64,000 bases of DNA from Bradyrhizobium liaoningense (GTDB lineage Bacteria > Pseudomonadota > Alphaproteobacteria > Rhizobiales > Xanthobacteraceae). Position numbers and translations under genes: made by a program. Positions 8,152-17,593 of this stretch are shown here, in pieces (within the stretch, counting starts at the first letter, position 1; each line of letters opens with the position of its first letter). Where the stretch lies: positions 744,001-808,000 of the forward strand of contig NZ_JAFCJT010000001.1 in NCBI RefSeq assembly GCF_018130785.1, in the 5' to 3' direction. Under the pieces are notes generated by a model, which saw only the letters and a list, made by a program, of their open reading frames with translations, made no database searches and was not told where the DNA came from.

Positions 8152-8475
8152 ATGGGCTGGGATGCGAAAGACATAGCGCTCCTCAAGAAACTCTGGTCCG
8201 CAGGACAGAGCGCGGCGCAGATTGCGCGCCGTCTCGGGTGCAGCCGCAATGCGGTCTGCGGCATGCTGACCCGTATGGGCCTGAAGCGCGGCCGCAAGCC
8301 GCCTACAGCAAGACCCAACATAAGGCCGCCCCCGAAGCTGAGGCCGACGTCGTCGGCGGCCTGCGCCAGCCCAGTCGCAAAGAAGGTGTCGCGGGCGAAG
8401 AGACCGGAGCCCAAGGAATTCAGCAAGCAACAGCTTTACGCCATTCTGGCTGAGGCGGTCAGAAACACCGGCTGA
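8152..8475 (+). CDS. GcrA-like cell-cycle regulator family protein (short)
   Basis: 107 residues. The N-terminal helix-turn-helix matches the GcrA family: MGWDAKDIALLKKLWSAGQ, then SAAQIARRLGCSRNAVCGML, then RMGLKRGR. GcrA in Caulobacter binds sigma-70 holoenzyme and methylated GAnTC sites to activate cell-cycle genes. This copy is much shorter than true GcrA: the rest is a Pro/Lys/Arg-rich linker and a small C-terminal helix (KEFSKQQLYAILAEAVRNTG). It is likely a paralogue or phage-type relative, not the housekeeping regulator. TATAAT at 8140-8145 just upstream could be a -10 element, which would make the mRNA nearly leaderless. Confidence 0.7.
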   Translation: MGWDAKDIALLKKLWSAGQSAAQIARRLGCSRNAVCGMLTRMGLKRGRKPPTARPNIRPPPKLRPTSSAACASPVAKKVSRAKRPEPKEFSKQQLYAILAEAVRNTG

Positions 8476-8678
8476 GAGCTCACCACGAACGTCGTTGCGC
8501 TCCCACCAGCCCGACGGGTCGGCTGTCGTGTCGCTTCCAAGCCTTCGTCCGCTTCGGATCACAAGGCGACATTCCCCGGGTCGAGGCGGCGCGTGCGCTT
8601 TCCCCTCGAAAGCAGGTATCCGCACTTATGCCCTATGGGCCGCCCGCTCACCGACAAGCGCGAGGACAGCGGGGAAAC

Positions 8679-10319
8679 CTAAAGTGCCGGCAAGCCGGGG
8701 GGCGGCTTGCGCATGTTGGAGGCCTGCTCATAGGCGTGGGCGAGACGCAGCAGCTTGTGCTCGCTCCAGGCACGGCCTGTAAAGGTGACGCCGAGCGGAT
8801 AGTCGGGCGTGTCCTTGTCATCGGCGCCCGAGATGAAGCCGCCCGGCACCATGACGCTGGGATAGCCCGCCTTCGCTGCGATCACGCAACCTGCGGCGCC
8901 GGGAAACAGCACAGCGTCGAGCTTGTGATGGTTCATGTAGGCGTCCATGCCGCGCGTCTTGGCGGAGAGCAGGTCCATGGCACGTGCCGATTTGTACTCG
9001 CGCTCGCTTAAGTCCCCCTTGGTCATGTTGGCGGCGAGGAACAGGTCCTGGCCGAACCGCAACGCCTTCTCCGCGTGCGCCTCGTTGAAGGCCACGATGT
9101 CGGCGATGGATTTGATCTCCGTATTGGTCGCCCAATCCCTGAGGTAAAGGTTGAGATCGCGCTTCAGCTCGTAGAGGAAGACGATCGGCGGCGTTGCCAG
9201 ATTGCCCTTGTAGCGGCTCAGCGGATTGCGGTTGAGCACATTCATGCTCGTGCCCGGCCCGCCGATCCACCCTGCCGTCGGCATGTTGGCGCGCACGATG
9301 ACCGCGCCGAGATCCTCCAGCACCTTGACCGCATCGGCCATCACCTCGGCCGATCTGGGCGGCAGCTTGCCGTAGTAGCGATCGTTCAACGGATCGGTTG
9401 GGTCGCTCGGCACACCGATACGGGCGCCCTTCATCGCATCGCCGGTGAGATCGGCGGTGTAATCGGCCGGCCGCCGCTGCCGCTCCGTCGCCGGATCGAG
9501 CGGATCCTGGGCCGCCAATACATTTAAAAGCATCGCCGCGTCGCGCACCGTTCGCGTCATCGGCCCTGCGGTGTCCTGGCTGTGCGAGATCGGCAGGATG
9601 CCGGCGCAGCTGACCAGCCCGACGGTCGGTTTCACGGTGACGAGACCATTCTGGCTGGCGGGATACAGCAACGAGCCCGAGGTCTCGGTGCCGATCGAAG
9701 CCGCGCAAAGACCGGCCGCCACGGCGACCGCCGAACCAGCGCTCGATCCGCCTGGCAGCACGATCGGGATGCCCCGGTCGTCCATCAGCGCCGGCGCGTA
9801 AGGGTTTTTCACCTGACCGCCAAGTGATGAGTAGCCCGCGGGCATGTCGGTTGCGAGAATGTTGGCGAACTCCGTCAGGTTCGCCTTGCCCAGGATCACC
9901 GCGCCGGCCTTTCGCAGCAGCTTGACGACGGTCGCGTCTCTCCTGGCGCGCGCGCCCTCCAGCGCCAGCGAGCCCGCCGTCGTCGGCTGTTTGTCAGAGG
10001 TCGCGATGTTGTCCTTCACCAGGATCGGAATGCCGGCCAGCGGCCGCTTGGCCGACGGCTTTGTGCCGTCGAACTTGCCCGCGATCCCAAGCGCGTCGGG
10101 ATTGATCGCGCGCACGGAGTTGAGCGCTGGCCCGTTGCGGTCATAGACTTCGATGCGCGCGAGGTAAGCCTTGGTCAGCGCCGTGGCAGTAACCTGCCCG
10201 CTGGCCAGGGCGTGAGCGATATCGCTCATCGGCGCATTGTCGAGCTTCAGGGTAATCGGTGCTTCAGCGCTGACGGCAGCCGCAGCGATGCCGGCATCGC
10301 GGCGGGATGGCTTCTTCAT
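8679..10319 (-). CDS. Amidase (amidase-signature family)
   Basis: 546 residues. It carries the amidase-signature core: catalytic Lys in IPILVKDNIAT, cis-Ser and nucleophile Ser in GGSSAGSAVAVAAG and GTETSGSLLYPAS. These enzymes hydrolyse carboxamides to acid and ammonia by a Ser-cisSer-Lys triad. The start at 10319 has GAGG upstream; the open frame extends further but lacks a site. There is no classical signal peptide. It lies downstream of the amidase/peptide-transporter operon but is separated from it by a strong terminator, so it should have its own promoter. The substrate is unknown. Confidence 0.88.
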   Translation of the reverse strand: MKKPSRRDAGIAAAAVSAEAPITLKLDNAPMSDIAHALASGQVTATALTKAYLARIEVYDRNGPALNSVRAINPDALGIAGKFDGTKPSAKRPLAGIPILVKDNIATSDKQPTTAGSLALEGARARRDATVVKLLRKAGAVILGKANLTEFANILATDMPAGYSSLGGQVKNPYAPALMDDRGIPIVLPGGSSAGSAVAVAAGLCAASIGTETSGSLLYPASQNGLVTVKPTVGLVSCAGILPISHSQDTAGPMTRTVRDAAMLLNVLAAQDPLDPATERQRRPADYTADLTGDAMKGARIGVPSDPTDPLNDRYYGKLPPRSAEVMADAVKVLEDLGAVIVRANMPTAGWIGGPGTSMNVLNRNPLSRYKGNLATPPIVFLYELKRDLNLYLRDWATNTEIKSIADIVAFNEAHAEKALRFGQDLFLAANMTKGDLSEREYKSARAMDLLSAKTRGMDAYMNHHKLDAVLFPGAAGCVIAAKAGYPSVMVPGGFISGADDKDTPDYPLGVTFTGRAWSEHKLLRLAHAYEQASNMRKPPPGLPAL

Positions 10320-10444
10320 GGCGTGCCTCGCCTGACGGCGCGTCCCGAACCATGACGCCGCGATGTTCGTATATTGCCGGTGTTTTGCCCGACGGGTCAA
10401 CCGCATCGCGTGGCTCGGCAAGCCGTCGAGCGGACCGTGCAAGC

Positions 10445-10462
10445 CAATGACGCAAGTCATTG
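10445..10462. promoter_or_regulatory. Perfect dyad upstream of amidase, candidate operator
   Basis: CAATGAC-GCAA-GTCATTG is an 18-bp inverted repeat with perfect 7-bp arms, about 125 bp upstream of the amidase start at 10319. No protein can be assigned to it; the nearest regulators are LysR type (17629) and GcrA-like (8152). Confidence 0.35.
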
Positions 10463-10523
10463 AAATATCTAACACCGGCTACTGTGCATGGGGTTGTTTT
10501 TCAGGTTTTTGTTTTGGGCCGCC

Positions 10524-10556
10524 AAAAAAATGACCTCTCCCCGATGGGGAGAGGTC
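10524..10556 (-). terminator. Rho-independent terminator of the amidase/peptide ABC operon
   Basis: On the minus strand: GACCTCTCCCC, loop ATC, GGGGAGAGGTC (11-bp perfect stem), then A and seven T residues. It lies 38 bases past the stop of the binding-protein gene (10594). This is the clearest intrinsic terminator in the window, and it separates the operon from the next amidase. Confidence 0.85.
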
Positions 10557-10593
10557 AACGTTGAAGCGACAGGTTCGACTTGATCGAACGGCC

Positions 10594-12090
10594 CTACTCC
10601 CAGGACCAGGTCGAGAAATCGTTCTCGTATTGCGGGACGTCCTTCCAGACGCCCTTCAGCTTCTTGTTGGTGATGGTGATGAGCTGGGGCTGATACAGGA
10701 AGCCGGCGACCGCATCGGTGGCCAGCATGCGCTGGGCATCGCCGAGCAGCTTTGCGCGGCCGGCCTCGTCAGGCGTCGACACGATCTGCTTGTAGAGCGC
10801 GTTGAAGGCCTCGTTGTTGTAACCGAGATAGTAGTCCGGCTCGGTGATCTTGACGAGGTCGAACGGCTCGACATGGCTGACAATGGTGAGGTCGAAATTA
10901 TGCGGCCCGTTGCCGGCGAACACCTGCGACAGCCACTGCGCCCATTCGACGTTCTCGATCTTGGCGATGATGCCGACCTTGGCGAGCTGGGCCGCCAGGA
11001 TCTCGCCGCCCTGCCGCGCATAGGACGGCGGCGGCAGCTTCAGCGACAGCTCCAGCGGCGTGGTGACGCCTGCTTCCGCCAGCAGCTTCTTGGCCTTCTC
11101 GGGATCGTAGGGGTTGATGCCGGTGGTGTCGACGAAGCCGAGCGCGCCCGGCACGTAGAAGCTGCCGATCGGCGTGCCGAAACCGTCAGCCGCGCCGTCG
11201 ACCATCGCCTTGCGGTCGATCGCGGCGAGGATGGCACGGCGCACACGTACGTCGTCGAGCGGCTTCTTGCGCTCGTTGATGCCGACGATGGTCTTGGCAC
11301 GGGAGCCGCCGACCATAACGTTGAAGCGCGGATCAGCCTTGAACTGTCCGATGGCGCGCGCTGCCGCAACGCGCGGGAACGCATCGACGTCACCCGAGAG
11401 CAGCGCCGCGGTCTGCGCCGCCGGATCGGAGATGAAGCGGATCGTCACCTTCGACAGCTTGATCGCGGCGGCGTTGCGATAGTCGGCCCACTTGTTCAGC
11501 GTGATCGAGGAGCCCTTGGCCCAGGCGCCTAACTGATAGGGCCCGGTGCCGACCGGCTGTGTGCCGTTGGTGGCTGCGCTCTTCGGCTCGACGATCGAGC
11601 CGCTCGCCTGCCCGAGCAGGAACGGCAGGTTCGGCTCGGAATATTTCACCGTGATCACGACCGTGTCGGCGTCGGGCGCGTCGACCTTCTCGAAAGCCTG
11701 GAACAGGCTCTTGTCCTTGTTGGTGCTGGTCGCGATCGCGTTGCGCTCGAACGAGAACTTCACGGCGGCGGAATCGAACGGCTCGCCGTTCTGGAATTTG
11801 ACGCCCTTGCGCAGCTTGAACGTATAGGTCTTCAGGTCGGGCGAGGCCGTCCAGCTCTCCGCCAGCAAGGGCGAGACGGAGCCGTCCTCGTTGATCTTGG
11901 TCAGCGTCTCGTAGATGTTGTAGAGCGTGACTTCGGCGATCGCGGCCGCAGCCGCAATGGTAGGATCGAGCCCCGGCGGCTCCAGCGCCATCGCCATCAC
12001 GACGCTGTCCTTCTTGCTCTGCGCCAGCACCGGCAGCGGTGCCGCGGCAAGCGCGGCGGCAAAGGCGACGATCGATAGTTTCCTGAACAT
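10594..12090 (-). CDS. Peptide/nickel-type ABC transporter substrate-binding protein
   Basis: 498 residues with a Sec signal peptide (FRKLSIVAFAAALAAAPLPVLAQ) and the family-5 solute-binding fold: AMALEPPGLDPT at the mature N terminus and LLAESWTASPDLKTYTFKLR near 80. It should deliver a peptide-like or amide ligand to the permeases encoded upstream. It is the last gene of the operon, unlike the usual first position. ATG 12090 is supported by GGGGAG 6 bases before it. A terminator follows. Confidence 0.92.
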   Translation of the reverse strand: MFRKLSIVAFAAALAAAPLPVLAQSKKDSVVMAMALEPPGLDPTIAAAAAIAEVTLYNIYETLTKINEDGSVSPLLAESWTASPDLKTYTFKLRKGVKFQNGEPFDSAAVKFSFERNAIATSTNKDKSLFQAFEKVDAPDADTVVITVKYSEPNLPFLLGQASGSIVEPKSAATNGTQPVGTGPYQLGAWAKGSSITLNKWADYRNAAAIKLSKVTIRFISDPAAQTAALLSGDVDAFPRVAAARAIGQFKADPRFNVMVGGSRAKTIVGINERKKPLDDVRVRRAILAAIDRKAMVDGAADGFGTPIGSFYVPGALGFVDTTGINPYDPEKAKKLLAEAGVTTPLELSLKLPPPSYARQGGEILAAQLAKVGIIAKIENVEWAQWLSQVFAGNGPHNFDLTIVSHVEPFDLVKITEPDYYLGYNNEAFNALYKQIVSTPDEAGRAKLLGDAQRMLATDAVAGFLYQPQLITITNKKLKGVWKDVPQYENDFSTWSWE

Positions 12091-12144
12091 GCGCAACTCC
12101 CCGGCCTTCTCTTGTCCCAGCCTACGCCAATCTTGCAGCGGACA

Positions 12145-13149
12145 CTAACCTTCCATGGCCGCCTGCGGCAACGCCATCACCGCCTCCGCCTTGTGGCAGG
12201 CGGCGAGATGGCCCTCGCCGATCTTGCGTAGCAAGGGCGGAACCTCGCGGCAATGCTGGTCGGCGAGCGGACAGCGCGCGACATAAGGGCATCCGCTCGC
12301 CGCCGCCGATTGCGAGGCGATCGCCTGGGCCCCGCGCCGCCGCCGGCCGCCGCCGGCGCGCGCCCGCGGCACGGCGTCCAATAGCGCCCGCGTATAGGGA
12401 TGGGCGCAGCGCTCGAACAGGTCTTCCGGCCTGCCCTGCTCGACAATCCGGCCGAGATACATCACCGCGACCTCGTCGCAGAGATAGTCGACGACAGCGA
12501 GGTCGTGGCTGATCAGGATGTAGCTGAGGCCAAACTGCTCCTGGAGGTCCTGCATCAGGTTGAGCACCTGCGCCTGCACGGACACATCGAGCGCGGAAAC
12601 GGGCTCGTCGGCCACGATCAACTTCGGCTGGGTGATCAGCGCGCGCGCGATCGCGATGCGCTGGCGCTGGCCCCCCGAAAATTCGTGCGGATATTTGTCC
12701 ATGTCCGCATCGCGCAGCCCGACCTGCCGCAGCACCGCGGAGACGCGAGCGCGAAAAGTGGTGCGGTCGGCATCTTCCAGCACGGTGAGCGGCTCGGCGA
12801 CGATGCGCGCGATGGTCTGGCGCGGATCGAGCGATCCGTAAGGATCCTGGAACACCATCTGGAAATCGCGGCGCGCGCGGCGCAGCTCGTCGGCCGGGAT
12901 GCGGTTGAGATCGCGCCCGAGCAGCGCCACCTGCCCCGACGCCGGCCGCTCCAGCGCCATCACCACCCGCGCGAAGGTCGACTTGCCCGAACCGGACTCG
13001 CCGACGACGCCGAGGCTTTTGCCGGCCTCGACCCGCACGCTGACGCCGTTGAGCGCGCGCACCTGGCCCGGCGGGCGGAACAGGCTTTCGCGCGGCAGCG
13101 TGTAGCGCTGCTCGAGATTCTTGACGTCGAGAAGCGGTGCTGCGGTCAT
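12145..13149 (-). CDS. Oligopeptide ABC transporter ATP-binding protein (DppF/OppF-like)
   Basis: 334 residues. Walker A GESGSGKSTFAR (about 50), signature [15 protein letters not shown], Walker B LIVADEPVSALDV, and the cysteine-rich C-terminal oligo/HPY extension (CPYVARCPLADQHC) typical of peptide importers. Its start overlaps the stop of the other ATPase gene by 4 bases (ATGA), so the two subunits are made together and probably form the heterodimer that powers the importer. Confidence 0.93.
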   Translation of the reverse strand: MTAAPLLDVKNLEQRYTLPRESLFRPPGQVRALNGVSVRVEAGKSLGVVGESGSGKSTFARVVMALERPASGQVALLGRDLNRIPADELRRARRDFQMVFQDPYGSLDPRQTIARIVAEPLTVLEDADRTTFRARVSAVLRQVGLRDADMDKYPHEFSGGQRQRIAIARALITQPKLIVADEPVSALDVSVQAQVLNLMQDLQEQFGLSYILISHDLAVVDYLCDEVAVMYLGRIVEQGRPEDLFERCAHPYTRALLDAVPRARAGGGRRRRGAQAIASQSAAASGCPYVARCPLADQHCREVPPLLRKIGEGHLAACHKAEAVMALPQAAMEG

Positions 13150-14159
13150 GCGGGCAGCGCTCCAACATTCGCGGCCATGGAGACATCGGTGCGTACACAA
13201 CGCACGCCGTGACCGGGACCGACTTCGACCATCGCCGGCAGCGCCACACGGCACTTGTCCTCGACCAGCGGACAGCGGTCACCGAACGTGCAGCCGGCGG
13301 GCAAGTCCGCAAGCTCGGGCACCGTGCCCGAAATCGTCGTCAGCCGCGTCCCCTTGCGCGCGCCGAGCTTCGGCCGGGCGCGGAACAGGCCCTGCGTATA
13401 GGGATGCCCCATGCGGCGGAACACCTCGTCGGTCGGCCCGCTCTCGACGACCGTGCCGCCATACATCACCATCATGCGCTGCACGTTCTCGGCGATGACG
13501 CCGAGATCGTGCGAGATCAGGATCATCGACATGCCGCTCTCCTCGACGAGATCGGCGATGAGGTCGAGGATCTGCCCCTGGATGGTGACGTCGAGCGCGG
13601 TCGTCGGCTCGTCCGCGATCAGGAGGTCCGGCTCGCAGGCCAGCGCCATCGCGATGGTGACGCGCTGGCGCTGACCGCCGGAGAACTGATGCGGATAGGC
13701 GTCGATCCGCCTTGCGGGGTCGGGCAATCCGACGCGGTCGAGCAAGGCGATCGCTTCTTTGCGCGCCTGCGCCGCCGAATATTTCTTGTGACGCCGCAGC
13801 GGCTCGGCAACCTGATGCCCGATCGTGTGCATCGGATTGAGCGCGGTCATCGGCTCCTGGAAGATCATGCTGATGCGGTTGCCGCGCAGCTTGCAATAGT
13901 CCGCATCAGAAAGCCCGGCGAGCTCGCTGCCATCCAGCTTGATGCTGCCAGTGACCACCGCGCTCTCCGGCAGCAAACCCATCAGCGACAGCGCCGTGAC
14001 CGACTTGCCGCAGCCGGATTCGCCGACGAGCCCGAGCGTCTCGCCGCGCTTCAACGCAAAGCTGACACCGCGCACGGCCTGTGCAGGCCCGCGGCTGGTG
14101 TTGAGGCGCACGCCGAGATCGGCGACCTCGATCAGCGGCAGGGTTGAGCGCTCACCCAT
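13146..14159 (-). CDS. Oligopeptide ABC transporter ATP-binding protein (DppD/OppD-like)
   Basis: 337 residues starting [17 protein letters not shown]. Walker [13 protein letters not shown], signature [15 protein letters not shown], Walker [15 protein letters not shown]-loop in ILISHDLGV, and a C-terminal oligo/HPY segment with cysteines ([14 protein letters not shown]). It pairs with the DppF-like ATPase. The start lies 2 bases after the permease stop, and the 3' end overlaps the next ATPase gene. Confidence 0.93.
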   Translation of the reverse strand: MGERSTLPLIEVADLGVRLNTSRGPAQAVRGVSFALKRGETLGLVGESGCGKSVTALSLMGLLPESAVVTGSIKLDGSELAGLSDADYCKLRGNRISMIFQEPMTALNPMHTIGHQVAEPLRRHKKYSAAQARKEAIALLDRVGLPDPARRIDAYPHQFSGGQRQRVTIAMALACEPDLLIADEPTTALDVTIQGQILDLIADLVEESGMSMILISHDLGVIAENVQRMMVMYGGTVVESGPTDEVFRRMGHPYTQGLFRARPKLGARKGTRLTTISGTVPELADLPAGCTFGDRCPLVEDKCRVALPAMVEVGPGHGVRCVRTDVSMAANVGALPA

Positions 14160-14161
14160 CG

Positions 14162-15055
14162 TCACCGCTCCCGCGCCAGTCGCGGATCGAGCAGATCGCG
14201 CAGTCCGTCGCCGAGCAGATTGAGCCCGAGCACCGCGATTGCGATCGCCGCGCCCGGATAGACCGCGAGCATCGGCGACTGGAACAGCAGCGTCTGCGCA
14301 TCGTTCAGCATCCGTCCCCAGGACGGTTGCGGCGGCTGCGTGCCGAGGCCGAGATAAGACAGCGCGGCTTCGGCGAGGATCGCGAGCGCAAACTGGATGG
14401 TGACCTGCACGATCAGGATCGACAGGATGTTCGGCAGCACATGCTCGATGGTGATGCGGAATTTGCCCTTCCCCGAGGCGCGCGCGGCCAGCACGAATTC
14501 GCGCGCCCAGATCGCGTTGGCCGAGCCGCGCGTCAGCCGGGTCAGCGTCGGGATCTGGAAAATGCCGATCGCGATGATCGAGGTCACCATGCCCGGCCCG
14601 ACGACGGCGGCGAGCATGATTGCGGAGAGCACCGCCGGAAAGGCGAAGGTGAAATCGGAGAAGCGCATGATGATCTCTTCGGTCCAGCCGCGCTTGGCCG
14701 ACGCGATCAGGCCGAGGCAGACACCGAAGGTGAGACCGATGCTCACGGCGATGACGCCGACCAGAATGGTCGAGCGGGCGCCTGCGAGCAGCAGCGAGAC
14801 GATGTCGCGGCCGAAGGAATCGGTGCCGAGCCAGTGCGCCGCCGACGGCGGCCGGAGCTTCGAGGCGATGTCGATCTCGTAGGGCGACCACGGCGTCCAC
14901 ACCAGCGACAACAGCGCCGAGGCGAGTACCAGCAGGCTCAGCGCGCCGCCCAGCACAAAGCTGCGGTGACGCAGCGCGCGGGCCCAGAAGGTGCGGGCCG
15001 GCAGCGGACGCGTTGCGATCGGGGCGTCGACCGAATTGGTCAGTGGCGCGCTCAC
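14162..15055 (-). CDS. Peptide ABC transporter permease (DppC/OppC-like)
   Basis: 297 residues from GTG 15055, which overlaps the previous stop (GTGA). A cytosolic N terminus is followed by a first membrane helix (FVLGGALSLLVLASALLSLV), the DppC-type HWLGTDSFGRDIVSLLL motif, and five further segments. The ATPase-coupling loop is in the region of EFVLAARASGKGKFRI. It forms the pore with the DppB-like subunit. Confidence 0.92.
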   Translation of the reverse strand: MSAPLTNSVDAPIATRPLPARTFWARALRHRSFVLGGALSLLVLASALLSLVWTPWSPYEIDIASKLRPPSAAHWLGTDSFGRDIVSLLLAGARSTILVGVIAVSIGLTFGVCLGLIASAKRGWTEEIIMRFSDFTFAFPAVLSAIMLAAVVGPGMVTSIIAIGIFQIPTLTRLTRGSANAIWAREFVLAARASGKGKFRITIEHVLPNILSILIVQVTIQFALAILAEAALSYLGLGTQPPQPSWGRMLNDAQTLLFQSPMLAVYPGAAIAIAVLGLNLLGDGLRDLLDPRLARER

Positions 15056-16002
15056 AAATCGTGGACCTTGATGCGGGGATCGATGAAGGCGTAGAGCACG
15101 TCGACCACGAAATTCACGATGACGACCATGGCCGCAAGCAGCATCACGCAATTGCGCACCACGATCAGGTCGCGGTTGGCGATCGACTGGAAGATCAGGC
15201 GGCCGAGGCCCGGCAGGTAGAACACGTTCTCGATCACGATGGTGCCGGCGAGCAGATTGGCGAATTGCAGCCCCATCACCGTCATCACGGGGATCATGGC
15301 GTTGCGCAGCACGTGGCTCCACAGCACCTCGCGCTTGCCGAGACCCTTCGCGCGCGCGGTGCGGACGAAGTCTTCGCGCAACACTTCGAGCACGGCCGAG
15401 CGCGTGACGCGCGCCAGGATCGCGGCCTGCACCACCGCGAGCGAGATCGCCGGCAGCAGCAGCGACTTGATGCCGAGCCAGATGCCATCCTCCCAGCCGG
15501 GAAAGCCGCCCGCCGAGAGCCATTGCAACCGCACCGAGAACAGGAGGACAAGCAGGATCGCGAACCAGAAGTTCGGCAGCGCGATGCCCACCTGCGTCAA
15601 CGACATCACACCGACGTCGCCGAGCTTGTTGTGGTTGGCCGCAGTGTAGATGCCGGCCGAGAGCGCCAGCGTCACCGTGATCAGCATCGACATGATCGCG
15701 AGCGGAATGGTCAGCACCAGCCGCTCCGCGATCAGGCCGGCGACCGGCGTGCCGTAGACATAGGAGTTGCCGAGGTCGCCGACGAGGAGGCCCTTGATCC
15801 ATTGCAAATAGCGAACCGCCAGCGGCTGGTCGAGCCCGAGCTTGACGGTGAGCGCGCGCACCGCATCGGCCGATGCGTCCGCACCCATCAGCATCTGCGC
15901 GGCATTGCCCGGCAGCGCGTCCAGCACCAGGAAAATGATCACGGATGCGCCGATCAGCGTCGCCAGCAAGGTCAGGACACGTCGGAGGACAAATACGCTC
16001 AT
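15052..16002 (-). CDS. Peptide ABC transporter permease (DppB/OppB-like)
   Basis: 316 residues with the DppB-type start (FVLRRVLTLLATLIGASVII, then LDALPGNAAQ), six membrane segments and coupling loop DFVRTARAKGLGKREVL. It is the first transporter gene of the operon, 83 bases after the upstream amidase stop, and overlaps the DppC-like gene by 4 bases. Confidence 0.92.
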   Translation of the reverse strand: MSVFVLRRVLTLLATLIGASVIIFLVLDALPGNAAQMLMGADASADAVRALTVKLGLDQPLAVRYLQWIKGLLVGDLGNSYVYGTPVAGLIAERLVLTIPLAIMSMLITVTLALSAGIYTAANHNKLGDVGVMSLTQVGIALPNFWFAILLVLLFSVRLQWLSAGGFPGWEDGIWLGIKSLLLPAISLAVVQAAILARVTRSAVLEVLREDFVRTARAKGLGKREVLWSHVLRNAMIPVMTVMGLQFANLLAGTIVIENVFYLPGLGRLIFQSIANRDLIVVRNCVMLLAAMVVIVNFVVDVLYAFIDPRIKVHDL

Positions 16003-16085
16003 GCGCGTTCAGGTTCGGAGCTCATGCGCGGCACGATCAACATGTCCGGGCGCCGGACGCAAGCTCTTTGCTGCATGCCATACCC

Positions 16086-17507
16086 TCAGCCGGGCCGGCG
16101 GGACAGAAGGTCTTGCGAGGCCTCGAACAGCGCGCTCACGCGCAGCAAATCCGCATCAGTGCGGAAGCGCCCGACGAGCTGAAGCCCGATCGGCAGGCCG
16201 TCGCGGCCAAAGCCGCAAGGCAGGCTGATCGCGGGGTGGCCGGTCATGTTGAACGGCATGGTCCAGGGGAACCAGTGCGGCCGGACGCTGTCGAAGTGCT
16301 TGCCGTCGATTTCGATGGTGCCGAACAGGTCCTGCTCGATAGGCAGCGCAGTGCGGGTGATGGTCGGCATTGCCAGGAGATGTCCGCGCGCAAGCAGGGA
16401 TTGTACGCGGCGGAACAGCGCGGTGCGCGCGAACATCGCCTCCTGATAGGCGACGCCGCTGACATTGGTCGCAAGCGCGACCTGCTTGACGAAGGCTTCA
16501 CTCAAGGCATCACCGTGCTCGGCCACCAGCTTGGCGAAACGCGTGCGCCAGACAGTGTGGTTGATGGCGCGCCACATCGGCTCGATGTCAAACCCCTCGC
16601 CGGAGAACTCCTCGAGCTCGGCACCGAGGCTCGCGAGCCGGTCGAGGCTCGCCTTGAAGCTGGATGCGACATCTGACGACACCGGGCGGCCGGGCGGCGA
16701 CGCACAGAACAAAATCTTCTGTCCGCGCAGATCGCCGCGTGCCATGGCCGTGCCGATGAAATCAGACACCGGCACACCGATCGACCACGGATCGCAAGCA
16801 TCCTCGCCGGCCATCGCCTGCATCATCAGCGCGGTGTCGGGGACGGTGCGCGTCGTCGGCGTGACATAGGTCTGGTTGCCGTAGGCGTCGAGCGCCTGGC
16901 TGTGCGCGATCACCCCGTTGCTCTGCTTCAGCCCGACCACACCATTGCAGGCAGCCGGAATTCGCGTCGAGCCACCGCCATCGGTCGCGATCGCCAGCGG
17001 CGCGATGCCGCTCGCAACCGCCACCGCAGCGCCGCCGCTGGAGCCACCCGAGGAGCGCTCTGCGCTCCAGGCATTGCGGGTGCGGCCGAACAGCGGCGAG
17101 TCGGTCAGGCATTTGCTGCCGAATTCGGGCGTCGTGGTCTTGCCGATCAGGATCGCGCCTTCCGCACGCAGTTTTGCGACCGCGACGGCATCCTCGTTCG
17201 GCACATTGTCCTTGTAGGGCACGGCGCCGAAGGTGGTCTTCACGTCCCTGGTGTTGACGATGTCCTTGACGGTGACGGGAAGGCCATGCAGCAGGCCGAG
17301 CGGTTCGCCCGCCATCACCTTGCGCTCGGCCGCGCGGGCCGCCGTCATCGCCTCGTCGCCGCAGAGCGTGATGAAGCAGTTCAGCTCGGGCTGAAGCGCC
17401 TCGGCGCGCGCGAGCACGGCGCGGGTGATTTCGACGGGCGAAATCTTCTTCGTGGCGATGAGGCCGCGCAGTTCGGTTGCAGACAGCAGGCAGGGGTCGC
17501 CGTTCAT
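16086..17507 (-). CDS. Amidase (amidase-signature family), first gene of the peptide ABC operon
   Basis: 473 residues. Catalytic Lys in LPVTVKDIVNT, the two serines in SSGGSSGGAAVAVASG and TDGGGSTRIPAAC. The N-terminal pattern LLSATELRGLIATKKISPVEI is typical of cytosolic amidases. ATG 17507 begins the recognisable domain; longer in-frame starts add residues that do not resemble the family. Because it leads the importer operon, the imported compound probably carries an amide bond cut by this enzyme. It is divergent from a LysR regulator 121 bases away. Confidence 0.9.
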   Translation of the reverse strand: MNGDPCLLSATELRGLIATKKISPVEITRAVLARAEALQPELNCFITLCGDEAMTAARAAERKVMAGEPLGLLHGLPVTVKDIVNTRDVKTTFGAVPYKDNVPNEDAVAVAKLRAEGAILIGKTTTPEFGSKCLTDSPLFGRTRNAWSAERSSGGSSGGAAVAVASGIAPLAIATDGGGSTRIPAACNGVVGLKQSNGVIAHSQALDAYGNQTYVTPTTRTVPDTALMMQAMAGEDACDPWSIGVPVSDFIGTAMARGDLRGQKILFCASPPGRPVSSDVASSFKASLDRLASLGAELEEFSGEGFDIEPMWRAINHTVWRTRFAKLVAEHGDALSEAFVKQVALATNVSGVAYQEAMFARTALFRRVQSLLARGHLLAMPTITRTALPIEQDLFGTIEIDGKHFDSVRPHWFPWTMPFNMTGHPAISLPCGFGRDGLPIGLQLVGRFRTDADLLRVSALFEASQDLLSRRPG

Positions 17508-17593
17508 CGTCACATCACGCTCCGAAGCCGGCCCCCGTTGGCCCAGCCATTGCATTGACAGCGAGAATGACAGTTTTGTTAACTCGCCGTCCA

